The position numbers were made by a program, and so were the translations under genes. This document shows, in pieces, positions 36,690 to 44,618 of a stretch of DNA of 64,000 nt (positions within the stretch are counted from its first letter, which is position 1; every line of letters starts with the position of its first letter). This stretch comes from Deltaproteobacteria bacterium. Its GTDB lineage: Bacteria; Myxococcota_A; JAADFL01. The DNA lies in contig JAADFL010000187.1 of the NCBI GenBank assembly GCA_013152945.1, positions 15,337-79,336 on the forward strand, in the 5' to 3' direction. The notes under the pieces are model-generated. The model did not search any database and was not told the origin of the DNA. It saw only the letters and a list, made by a program, of their open reading frames with translations.

Positions 36690-36847
36690 ACACGACCTCC
36701 TGCAGGTATTCTAGATCCTGAAAATTCCATTACAAGTGGGAACAATTACGGCGTAGGTCCCGGGGCCGGGCTTGATCACTCATGACCAAGTGTGGATTGT
36801 CGGTCTCCCTTGATTTAGAGTCTCCAAACTGTTATCAAATCAACCTG

Positions 36848-38317
36848 ATGAATATTTTACTTGGGGCACCTTTTCCTTATCGCTTGGTCAGTCCTCTTGG
36901 TCTCGGTTACCTGGCCGTGGCCTTGAGGCGGGCCGGACACGAAGTGGAAATCAGGAATCCGAACAAGGGGCAAGACGATCCGGGCGGTTTTGCACGGTGG
37001 TGCAGGCAACGTAATTTTGATGTCGTAGGCTTCCAGGTCATGACATCCGAGCGTGGTTTTACGCGTGCATTGCTTTCTGCAGTTCACGAAGAACTTCCCA
37101 ATGCCCTTCTCCTTGTCGGCGGGCCCCACATCTCGGGCAGGGGTGCGGATGCACTCGAAGACTTCGAGGATGCCCACTACGCATTCTGCGGCGAGGCCGA
37201 AGAAAGTCTGCCCGAACTGCTGCGCCTGATCGACCGGACACATCGCCCCGCACCGGGAAAGACGCTTGTCCATGTCCCGGGTCTCGTGTACCGCACCGAC
37301 GAGGGAATACAGAAGAACCCGCCGGTCCTGATCGAGGACATCGACTCGCTCGGCCCCTTGCCCTGGGATCTTTTCGACATTGAGGGGTACAACGAGGATC
37401 CCGGAATCATGAACGACGAATACCCGTGGTACTGGATCGGAACATCCAGGGGATGCCCGCACGCCTGTGCCTATTGCATGAATCCAGTGCTGAACCAAGG
37501 CAGGATACGCTACTACAAGCCCCAATATGTCGTGGATGAAATCGAGCGGATGAAAAAACTCGGGGTGCCGGCAGTGACCTTGATAGATGATACGCCCACA
37601 GACGATCGCGGGCATTTTACAGAGTTCTGCCTCGAACTCCAACGTCGAGTGGGCATACCATGGGACGTTGCCGGCAATGCGACCCGGCTCCAGACCCTTG
37701 ATGAGGAACTCCTGCAACTCATGGAGCGGACCGGCTGCCGCAAGGTGGCGGTTGCTCTCGAGTCCGGTTCTGCGAAAATGATTCAACGTTTCAGGCGGGA
37801 CTATGACCCATGGACGGCAGTAGCGCGCATCAACGAGCTTGCCGCTTCGACGCGGATGGGATTCGAGGTTTTTTTTATGCTGGGCCACCCCGATGAAACC
37901 GATGCCGATGTGCTTCAAACCATAAGAGCCATACTCGCACTCGAAGTGGACAGGATCAAGGTCAATATGTTCTCGCCATGGCCCGGTATTGCAATCACAA
38001 AGGAACTCGAACGCCAGGGACGCTTGCCGTATGTGCCGGATTACCTCTATTACTTTGATTCAGCGGCAATGCCAACGAGCACGATATCGGTCCGGCGTCT
38101 CATGTTCTACCAGTTTCTTTATTATGCGCTGTTCAATCTCAAACCAAAGCGGGCGTACAACCTGGTACGGCAATTCGGCATTGGGAACGTCCTGCTTACA
38201 TCAACCAAGCTCTTGTTGTCTGCTATGGGCATTGAACGGGCTGTGCCGGGGTACATGTATAAAAGAGAATACCAGGCTTCCCCTCATCGCCAAAATGGCG
38301 AAAACCGGGGAAAATGA
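36848..38317 (+). CDS. B12-binding-domain radical SAM protein
   Basis: 489 residues from the ATG at 36848, chosen because the product then starts at the family N-terminus (MNILLGAPFPYRLVSPLGLGYLAVAL); an ATG at 36782 is also open. Residues about 1-140 form a cobalamin-binding-like Rossmann fold (FDVVGFQVMTSE, LLLVGGPHISG). The radical SAM site is GTSRGCPHACAYC with the three Cys of CxxxCxxC, followed by TLIDDTPTDD and GFEVFFMLGHPDET. The C-terminal 100 residues are helical and hydrophobic in part. BchE/HpnJ-like enzymes modify lipids or pigments; the substrate here is unknown. Confidence 0.85.
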   Translation: MNILLGAPFPYRLVSPLGLGYLAVALRRAGHEVEIRNPNKGQDDPGGFARWCRQRNFDVVGFQVMTSERGFTRALLSAVHEELPNALLLVGGPHISGRGADALEDFEDAHYAFCGEAEESLPELLRLIDRTHRPAPGKTLVHVPGLVYRTDEGIQKNPPVLIEDIDSLGPLPWDLFDIEGYNEDPGIMNDEYPWYWIGTSRGCPHACAYCMNPVLNQGRIRYYKPQYVVDEIERMKKLGVPAVTLIDDTPTDDRGHFTEFCLELQRRVGIPWDVAGNATRLQTLDEELLQLMERTGCRKVAVALESGSAKMIQRFRRDYDPWTAVARINELAASTRMGFEVFFMLGHPDETDADVLQTIRAILALEVDRIKVNMFSPWPGIAITKELERQGRLPYVPDYLYYFDSAAMPTSTISVRRLMFYQFLYYALFNLKPKRAYNLVRQFGIGNVLLTSTKLLLSAMGIERAVPGYMYKREYQASPHRQNGENRGK

Positions 38318-38349
38318 CGTGAATAATATCGGCAGTGACTCTGAATATC

Positions 38350-38842
38350 CTATTGACAATGATCGCCTTGGCAATGGGTCCCGGTTATACACTGGGAGGA
38401 TGACCAGTAATTGCAGTCAGTGCTGTCATCATGTTTGCAAGTAAAATCGAAATCAGTATAATTCGAATCACATTTCCTTTGACCCGGAGTGCAATCTTCC
38501 GAGCAAACGCATTCTCCTTTTTCACATATAGTATGGTCGGGACACGTGGAAGGGAACCCATAGTACTTGCAACCGTTCGCATCTTGCTTACATTCCTGTA
38601 TATAGGCCCCGAATGCACATTTCTTGTCTCCCAAGTTGCAGGCATTGATGCATTTACAGGTATTGTTGACGCAAGTCTGGTTGGCCGGACATTGCTGCGG
38701 ACTGCCTCCGAATTCGAGACAACTATCGTCGTCATAATCCCCGCAGGTCAGAAAGTCTATCGGCGATTGATTATCATTAGGGTCGCAGATTATGTCATCT
38801 TGGCTGCATTCATCCTTACAGGCCTCTACACGTGTTCTGCTT
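38350..38842 (-). pseudogene. Frameshifted 3' part of the Cys-rich Asp-Thr repeat lipoprotein gene
   Basis: This frame continues the Cys-rich repeats of the gene at 38816-40354 after its stop: EACKDECSQDD, CVNNTCKCINACNLGDKKC, CEKGECVCSEDCTPGQRKC, with the end at SSQCITGTHCQGDHC. The two frames overlap near 38816-38850, and skipping one base after the codon for the Cys of NTC joins them into NTC-EACKDEC without loss of pattern. No start or ribosome site is seen for separate expression. So a one-base shift, real or a sequencing error, has probably split one gene of about 670 codons. Confidence 0.65.
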
Positions 38843-40354
38843 GTTGCACTGCGGTTTTTGAGGAGGACAATCCTTGTCTTCAAGACAGTTTACGCATTCA
38901 TGCCTGTCAAGATTACACCGGCCGCCCGGACAGTGTTCATCTTTCGTGCAACTATAACATTTTCCTGAAGCCGGACTGCAATGCGGAAGATCAGGAGATG
39001 TGCAGTCTGAATCGGTTACGCAGGATGCGCACTTCTGGTTAAAGGGGTCGCAGTACGTTTCATCGCAGTCCTTGTCTTCCAGGCAGTCGTAGCAACCGCC
39101 GGTTTCAGGATCACAATGAGGCGGAATCCAGCAGGCACCATTGAAACACGGGAATATACAGGTCCTGGTAAGCGGATCGCATCTCAAGGTTATCCCCTGG
39201 CGTTCGCAGTCCGAGTCCTTTGTACATGCATCATTTGGCAAGTCGATGCAAACATGCATTTTCGGATGGCAGTACTTGCCGTTTCCGCAATCTATGTCTT
39301 TCGTACATTCCTGGGCAAGACACTCATTCTTCACGCATTGTTCATTGGCCTTGCAATCATCAGACTTAATACACTCCACGCATTTACCCGTGGCGGGTAC
39401 GCAGTAAGGTCGATCCAGCGGACAGTCCACATTATCGCAAAGATTCCCGGTGCCTGTATCCGTATCCGTGTCAGTGTCAGTGTCAATGTCAATGTCAATG
39501 TCCGTGTCGGTATCAGCATCCAAATCAGTATCGGTATCCATATCGACATCCGTATCCGTGTCAGTGTCAGTATCTATGTCAATATCTATGTCAGTATCTA
39601 TGTCAATATCTATGTCAATATCTATGTCAATATCTATGTCAGTGTCAGTGTCAGTATCTGTGTCAGTGTCAGTATCTGTGTCAGTGTCTGTGTCAGTGTC
39701 AGTATCTGTGTCAGTGTCTGTGTCAGTATCGCCTCCGCCCATGCATCTGCCGTAATCTCCTGCATCCGGATTGCATTGAGGCTTATCCGGAGGACAATCC
39801 CGGTCGCTCTTACAGCCCTGGACACATGTGCTGTCCATACAAAGTTGGCCCAGTTCACAGTGATCTGTCTCATAGCATTCCACGCATATCCCCTCTTGTC
39901 TGCAATGAGGCCTGTCTGAAGGACAGTCCTTGTCTGTAATGCATGGATTGGTGCATGAGCCTTTGACACATTTCTTGCCGTTGCAATCAGAATCTGCAAG
40001 ACACTGAACGCATTCTCCGTTTGCACCGATCTTGGTGTCACACTTTGGGCGATCTTTCGGGCAGTCCCTATCAGTATTGCATCCGGGAACACAGTTACCG
40101 TCGAGACATATTTCTCCAAGGTCACAGTCATCTACCTTTGTGCAGGTGTGATTGGTGCCGGTGTCCGTGTCTGTATCTGTATCTATGTCCGTATCCGTGT
40201 CGGTATCCGTATCCGTATCCGTGTCGACATCCGTATCACCCGGCGTAACCGAATGGCCCTTGCAACCAAGACTGAATACGGTAGTTAGCGATATTAATGA
40301 CAGGAACGCTGAAAAAGATAATTGAAAGAGAAAGAAACGTGGATGCATCTTCAT
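38816..40354 (-). CDS. Cys-rich lipoprotein with Asp-Thr repeats
   Basis: 512 residues to its present stop. A lipoprotein signal peptide (FSAFLSLISLTTVFSLGC) is followed by an Asp-Thr repeat of about 30 residues, then Cys repeats of the form C-x-x-D-x-D-C-P (CNTDRDCPKDRPKC, CITDKDCPSDRPHC, CKSDRDCPPDKPQC). Then comes a second Asp-Thr/Asp-Ile repeat of about 90 residues and more Cys repeats. Such proteins are typical of Myxococcota and Bradymonadota surfaces; the Asp-rich tracts may bind calcium, and the Cys pairs should be disulfides. Its function is unknown. Sequence after the stop continues the Cys repeats in another frame. Confidence 0.75.
   Translation of the reverse strand: MKMHPRFFLFQLSFSAFLSLISLTTVFSLGCKGHSVTPGDTDVDTDTDTDTDTDTDIDTDTDTDTGTNHTCTKVDDCDLGEICLDGNCVPGCNTDRDCPKDRPKCDTKIGANGECVQCLADSDCNGKKCVKGSCTNPCITDKDCPSDRPHCRQEGICVECYETDHCELGQLCMDSTCVQGCKSDRDCPPDKPQCNPDAGDYGRCMGGGDTDTDTDTDTDTDTDTDTDTDTDTDTDTDTDIDIDIDIDIDIDIDTDIDIDIDTDTDTDTDVDMDTDTDLDADTDTDIDIDIDTDTDTDTDTGTGNLCDNVDCPLDRPYCVPATGKCVECIKSDDCKANEQCVKNECLAQECTKDIDCGNGKYCHPKMHVCIDLPNDACTKDSDCERQGITLRCDPLTRTCIFPCFNGACWIPPHCDPETGGCYDCLEDKDCDETYCDPFNQKCASCVTDSDCTSPDLPHCSPASGKCYSCTKDEHCPGGRCNLDRHECVNCLEDKDCPPQKPQCNKQNTCRGL
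39453..39732 (-). repeat. Hexanucleotide tandem repeat coding for Asp-Thr/Asp-Ile
   Basis: About 46 copies of a six-base unit GAYACN or GATATT-like (on the coding strand) encode alternating Asp-Thr and Asp-Ile. Unit changes keep the frame because the unit is six bases. A shorter tract of the same kind lies at about 40158-40239 near the N-terminus. Length variation between strains is expected by slippage. Confidence 0.8.
40158..40239 (-). repeat. Short Asp-Thr hexanucleotide tandem repeat
   Basis: Thirteen or so six-base units coding for Asp-Thr, directly after the lipoprotein signal of the Cys-rich protein. It is of the same kind as the longer tract at 39453-39732. It would form an extended acidic spacer between the lipid anchor and the first Cys domain. 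Confidence 0.75.
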
Positions 40355-40466
40355 GGCAAACCTCCAAAAAGTGGAATGCTCAAGGTATCAACCATTTTGG
40401 CCATAGTGAATTCAATGTCAAACAAGATAAAGCACCTCGAAAGAATCATGCCGATAATTGCGGCTT

Positions 40467-40964
40467 TTATAACCTCGGCCATGGTTTTGTTATGTGATTA
40501 TCCTCACAAGACTCAAATAAGGCGGAAATTGTTCTGCCGAGAACAGGATGAAGAACATCCGGTGCAATCTCGGCCAATGGCTCCAAGACGAACCTGCGCA
40601 GTGCTATTTGAGGGTGGGGTACAATTAAGTCATCGTGCTCAATGATTTCCTGGTCGAACAGCAGGAGATCGAGGTCGAGCGTCCTCGGACCCCAGCGTAC
40701 ATACCCGGCCCTGTGAAGGCATTTTTCGATTTTCTTCATCTCCCGGACCAGTTCCCTTGGCTCAAGATTTGTGCGCAACTCGGCGGCACCGTTAATAAAC
40801 CAGGGTTGTTCGACAGGACCTACCGGTTCAGTCTCCAGAAAAGTGCTAACTTCCTGTACAGAAACATTTTCGAGCTTGTCCAACAGATCCATGCCTTTGC
40901 AGCAGTTCTCCAGCCTCTTTCCAAGATTGGAACCGAATGAGATATATGCAATCGATTCTGACAT
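40467..40964 (-). CDS. folK: HPPK, 6-hydroxymethyl-7,8-dihydropterin pyrophosphokinase
   Basis: 165 residues from the ATG at 40964, which has GGAGGAG ten bases upstream; an ATG nine codons earlier overlaps that site. It transfers pyrophosphate from ATP to the pterin in folate synthesis. Family marks are AYISFGSNLGKRLENC at the start, the RWGPRTLDLDLLLFD motif with its Asp pair for magnesium, and the DLIVPHPQIALRRFVLEPL segment. It follows the aminotransferase gene on the same strand by about 40 bases. Confidence 0.93.
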   Translation of the reverse strand: MSESIAYISFGSNLGKRLENCCKGMDLLDKLENVSVQEVSTFLETEPVGPVEQPWFINGAAELRTNLEPRELVREMKKIEKCLHRAGYVRWGPRTLDLDLLLFDQEIIEHDDLIVPHPQIALRRFVLEPLAEIAPDVLHPVLGRTISALFESCEDNHITKPWPRL

Positions 40965-41003
40965 GTTCGGTTTGCTCCTCCATTCATTCAATGCACGGTA
41001 CTG

Positions 41004-42182
41004 TCAATTTGTAATCTTCCTAACGAAGCCGCGGATTTTTCGACCTGCTTCAGCCAGCCGTTTCTTGTCCCTTGTAAGGGATATTCTGAAAAAGCCTTCT
41101 CCATAAGGCCCGAAGCCGTTTCCCGGTGTGACGACGACCCCGGTCTCCTCCAGGAGTCTCAAGCTGAACTCGCTACTCGACATTCCGGCAGGAACCCTTA
41201 TCCAGATGAAGAAGGTGGCATCAGGGATTCTGAAATCGAGGCCTGCCTGTGCAATCTCTGTAATTATGGCATCCCTTCTTTCTTTGTATGTCACCCTCAA
41301 GGAGTTTGCAAAGTCCATGTGTTCTTCCAGGGCTATTCTGCCTGCTTCCTGGACTGCGGTGAACACACCGGAATCCGTGTTTTTCTTTACTGCTTTCAGC
41401 GCGTCAAGGACCTCGTGGTTGCCTACCGCCCATCCGAGCCTGAAACCACACATGTCGAATGTCTTTGAAAAAGATCCGAATTCTATGGCATTTTCCTTTG
41501 CATCCGGCAAAGAGAGAATAGATGTAGGCGAATGCTTGAACTGGATTTCCGCATAGGCATTGTCATTGGCTGCCACCAGGTTGTGCCGTGAGGCAAAATC
41601 GAGCGCCTCCTTGAAATCTGCGGCCGATGCTGTTGCGGTGGTAGGGTTGTTCGGGTAGCACAGCCAAAGCAGCTTGGCCTTGCTGCACGTCTCTTTATCC
41701 AGGAGCGACAGGTCAGGGAAAAATCCGTTTTTTTCGAGTAGTGGCATGTGAACCACCCGGCCGCCGCAGAACTTGGCCCACACCTCGTACACCGGGTACG
41801 CGGGGTCCGGAACCAAGACAACATCGTCATGGTCCACCAGTGCAGTCGCGAGGTGGGCGATTCCTTCCTTGGAGCCTCCCAGGACAAGGACCTCGGCATC
41901 AGGGTCGAGGATTACATTGAATCTCTCCTTATAATAGCGTGCAATTGCCTTTTTCAGGTCGCTTGTTCCCTCATAAGGCGGATAACTGTGACTCGCCGGG
42001 TCCAGGACCGCTTTTGCCGCAGCTTCGGCAACCGCCTTCGGCGCTGGTAGATCCGGGTCGCCGACACCGAGGTCGATTATGTCCATCCCCATTTTGGAAA
42101 CCTGATCGCGTCTCGCGTCCAATTCCGAGAACAGGTAAGGAGGTATTGCCTCCAACCTGGACGATGGACGGATATACCCCAT
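41004..42182 (-). CDS. Class I/II aminotransferase, LL-diaminopimelate-aminotransferase-like
   Basis: 392 residues from the ATG at 42182, placed seven bases after GGGAGA; another ATG at 42188 overlaps the rarA stop as ATGA. Pyridoxal-phosphate lysine lies in GSFSKTFDMCGFRLGWAVG, with YPNNPT as the cofactor Asn/Pro strand and NDNAYAEIQF. The N-terminal IPPYLFSELD and DLGVGDPDLP segments resemble DapL, which makes LL-diaminopimelate directly from tetrahydrodipicolinate for lysine and cell wall. Related aminotransferases (AspC, AlaA types) are possible, so no symbol is given. It is coupled to rarA upstream. Confidence 0.83.
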   Translation of the reverse strand: MGYIRPSSRLEAIPPYLFSELDARRDQVSKMGMDIIDLGVGDPDLPAPKAVAEAAAKAVLDPASHSYPPYEGTSDLKKAIARYYKERFNVILDPDAEVLVLGGSKEGIAHLATALVDHDDVVLVPDPAYPVYEVWAKFCGGRVVHMPLLEKNGFFPDLSLLDKETCSKAKLLWLCYPNNPTTATASAADFKEALDFASRHNLVAANDNAYAEIQFKHSPTSILSLPDAKENAIEFGSFSKTFDMCGFRLGWAVGNHEVLDALKAVKKNTDSGVFTAVQEAGRIALEEHMDFANSLRVTYKERRDAIITEIAQAGLDFRIPDATFFIWIRVPAGMSSSEFSLRLLEETGVVVTPGNGFGPYGEGFFRISLTRDKKRLAEAGRKIRGFVRKITN

Positions 42183-42184
42183 TG

Positions 42185-43513
42185 TCATTCTCCCTTTTTC
42201 CGTTGTTTGAACCACCTGTTAAGACGTTCCCGTATTTCAGCTTCCACGCCCCTTGGCGAAGGCTCATAGTAACGCCTCGATTCCAGTTGTTCAGGCAGGT
42301 AGGCCTCTGGGACATAAGCTCCTTTGAAATCGTGGGGATATTTGTAATCCTTGGCGTAACCAAGGCTTTTCATGAGAACGGTGGGGGCGTTTCGCAGCTT
42401 TTTCGGGACAGCCAGAGCCCCGAGTTCCATTACATCTTTCCTTGCCGCCGTGTAGGCCTTTATCACGCTGTTGGATTTTTCCGCACACGCAAGGTAGGTC
42501 GCAGCCTGTGTCATCGGCAATACGCCTTCAGGCAGGCCGACAAACTTGAAAGATTCCAGGGCATGTACCGCCACTGCAAGGGCGTTGGGATCGGCGTTTC
42601 CCACGTCCTCGCTTGCAAATATGACCATTCGCCGCAATATAAACAAAGGATCCTCCCCGGACTCGAGCATCCTGACCATCCAATAAACCGCCGCATCAGG
42701 ATCGGAACCCCGCATGGACTTGATGAATGCCGATATGACATTGTAGTGTTCCTCTCCCGACCTGTCGTAGAGCAAGGATGACTTTATAAACGAAGCCTGT
42801 GCGGTCTTCCTGTCTATCTTCACGGTTTTTCCCGTGTCTTCGAAAGAACAAACAAGGGCCTCGAGCGCATTAAGTGCATTCCTTGCATCCCCGTGGCTTT
42901 TCTCTGCAATTAGTTCGAACACGCCGGGCTCTAATTTGACGCCTGTTTTTCCAAGCCCCTTTTCAGGATCCTCGATAGCCCTTTTCAGTATTGCAATGAT
43001 GTTTTCTTCAGACAACGGCTCCAACACAATTACTTTACATCTTGACAAGAGAGCCGACGTAATTTCGAACGACGGGTTTTCCGTGGTTGCTCCGATAAGG
43101 ATTATCGTCCCGTTTTCAACGTGGGGGAGGAAGGCGTCCTGCTGGGCCTTGTTGAACCTGTGAATTTCATCCACGAAGAGGATCGTTGACCGTGCTTGCG
43201 TTCTTTTTTGCAATTGGGCGGCCTTCACGATTTCGCGTATCTCCTTGACCCCACCCAGTACTGCTGAAAAAGGCACGAACTTGGCCCTGGTCTTTCCGGC
43301 AATGATCCTGGCCAGAGTCGTTTTGCCCGTGCCGGGCGGCCCCCAGAGTATCAATGAAGGCAATGTGTCGTTCTCGATCATTCGCCGGAGCGGAGTCCCG
43401 GGACCGACAATTTTGTCCTGGCCCAGAAATTTTTCGAGGTCGTTCGGTCTGACCCGGTCCGCCAGGGGACCGGTCTTGAAAACTTCCTTTTCGTCTTGCT
43501 CGAACAAATCCAT
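42185..43513 (-). CDS. rarA: Replication-associated recombination protein A (AAA+)
   Basis: 442 residues from the ATG at 43513 (MDLFEQDEKEVFK), the normal length; a longer frame has no family similarity before this point. Walker A is LWGPPGTGKTTLARII, Walker B LFVDEIHRFNKAQQD, sensor-1 IGATTENPSFEI. The C-terminal MgsA-type tetramerisation part includes SAFIKSMRGSDPDAAVYWMVRML. RarA acts at stalled replication forks with single-strand-binding protein. It is divergent from nadK-recN across a gap that contains a palindrome. Confidence 0.93.
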   Translation of the reverse strand: MDLFEQDEKEVFKTGPLADRVRPNDLEKFLGQDKIVGPGTPLRRMIENDTLPSLILWGPPGTGKTTLARIIAGKTRAKFVPFSAVLGGVKEIREIVKAAQLQKRTQARSTILFVDEIHRFNKAQQDAFLPHVENGTIILIGATTENPSFEITSALLSRCKVIVLEPLSEENIIAILKRAIEDPEKGLGKTGVKLEPGVFELIAEKSHGDARNALNALEALVCSFEDTGKTVKIDRKTAQASFIKSSLLYDRSGEEHYNVISAFIKSMRGSDPDAAVYWMVRMLESGEDPLFILRRMVIFASEDVGNADPNALAVAVHALESFKFVGLPEGVLPMTQAATYLACAEKSNSVIKAYTAARKDVMELGALAVPKKLRNAPTVLMKSLGYAKDYKYPHDFKGAYVPEAYLPEQLESRRYYEPSPRGVEAEIRERLNRWFKQRKKGE

Positions 43514-43583
43514 GCATTGACAATTAGCATCAATGGACCGAGTTGACCAGAGCCTTGAGAACATACAACCGGCGTGGTACAAG

Positions 43584-43598
43584 TCAGGGGTCCCCTGA
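43584..43598. promoter_or_regulatory. Perfect palindrome between rarA and nadK
   Basis: TCAGGGG-T-CCCCTGA is a perfect seven-base inverted repeat around one base, 25 bases before the nadK start and about 70 before rarA. Its place in the shared control region of rarA and nadK-recN suggests an operator. recN is an SOS gene in many bacteria, but this sequence is not a LexA box that I recognise. Confidence 0.35.
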
Positions 43599-43622
43599 CA
43601 TGGGGTGACTGGAGGAATGTCG

Positions 43623-44489
43623 ATGGAAACGGCGGATGCGGTAGGAATATTTGTGAAAAGCAATCAACCCAGGGCCTTGTCCCTGGCTGCCGATGTCATG
43701 GAATGGCTCGATAGGAGAGGCGTCCATGGAATGCTTGGTATCGAAGAATCAAAGGCATTGGGCCGTGGCGATGGTGTGCCTTCCGAGACCCTGGCCGACA
43801 AGAGCGATCTCATACTCGTACTGGGCGGCGATGGAACACTTATTCATGCAGCGGGACTGTTGAAGGACAGGGACGTGCCGATACTGGGCGTGAACCTCGG
43901 AGGCCTGGGGTTTCTGACTGTCCTTTCAATAGCCGAACTCGAACCCACTCTTGATGAAGCGCTCAAGGGCAACCTTGCCGTAGAGGAAAGAATAAGGTTG
44001 GATGCCGAACTATGGAGAGACGGCAAAATAGAACTGAAGGGCCTTGCCCTGAACGACGCGGTAATCAACAAGGGGGCCTTGGCAAGAATCGTGGGGCTGG
44101 AGACCTGGGTCGACGGTGAAAGAATAGCCGTGTTCAGAGCTGATGGTATAATCTTCGCCACCCCGACCGGTTCGACTGCATACAACCTGGCTGCAGGCGG
44201 TCCCATAATCGATCCGCGTTTGCCCGCAATAGTTTTGACGCCTATTTGTCCGCATTCCCTGACTGCGAGGCCTCTTGTATTGCCGGAGAAGAGTGTGGTT
44301 GAAGTCTTCATGCCCAATGACGCGGCGGAAGAAATATTTTTGACACTGGACGGTCAACGAGGCATTGCATTGAAAGCGGGAGACCGCATAAAGGTGGAGC
44401 GGTCAGCCAGGCCGGTATTACTGGTTCGTTCACCCAAAAGAAGTGCTTATGAGATTCTTAGGACCAAATTACACTGGGGAGAAAGATGA
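43623..44489 (+). CDS. nadK: NAD kinase
   Basis: 288 residues from the ATG at 43623, six bases after GGAGGA; upstream in-frame starts overlap that site. It phosphorylates NAD to NADP. Motifs: ILVLGGDGTLIHAA (GGDGT), NLGGLGFLT, NDAVINKGALARI and FATPTGSTAYNLAAGGPI, then DGQRG. It lies upstream of recN, an arrangement also seen in Firmicutes and other Deltaproteobacteria. Confidence 0.95.
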   Translation: METADAVGIFVKSNQPRALSLAADVMEWLDRRGVHGMLGIEESKALGRGDGVPSETLADKSDLILVLGGDGTLIHAAGLLKDRDVPILGVNLGGLGFLTVLSIAELEPTLDEALKGNLAVEERIRLDAELWRDGKIELKGLALNDAVINKGALARIVGLETWVDGERIAVFRADGIIFATPTGSTAYNLAAGGPIIDPRLPAIVLTPICPHSLTARPLVLPEKSVVEVFMPNDAAEEIFLTLDGQRGIALKAGDRIKVERSARPVLLVRSPKRSAYEILRTKLHWGER

Positions 44490-44515
44490 TGAGGGACAGG
44501 TGATGCAATCGCCGC

Positions 44516-44614
44516 ATGAAGGACAAGTTTGATTTCTGGGTTTGCCGTAAAGCTCCGGCCGTTTGTTGCGAATATTGTGACCGTAAGGCAGGAGCTGTGA
44601 TAATGGACGTATAA
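44516..44614 (+). CDS. Possible 32-residue Cys protein
   Basis: A short frame from ATG 44516 to TAA 44614 sits between nadK and recN, ending four bases before the recN start. The product contains VCRKAPAVCCEYC, four Cys in 13 residues. The only ribosome-like sequence, AGGTG, is about eleven bases upstream. The close coupling to recN is the main argument; a leader or a chance frame are equally possible. Confidence 0.25.
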   Translation: MKDKFDFWVCRKAPAVCCEYCDRKAGAVIMDV

Positions 44615-44618
44615 TAGT

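Noticed and set aside
39450-39755. Possible CRISPR array because of regular short repeats
   Set aside because: The units are six bases in a coding frame, without spacers or direct repeats of 25-40 bases, and no cas genes are near.
39116-39919. 267-codon plus-strand frame with Val-Ser and Ile-Ser repeats
   Set aside because: It is the mirror of the Asp-Thr repeat tract; the minus frame has a lipoprotein signal and Cys repeats typical of real proteins.
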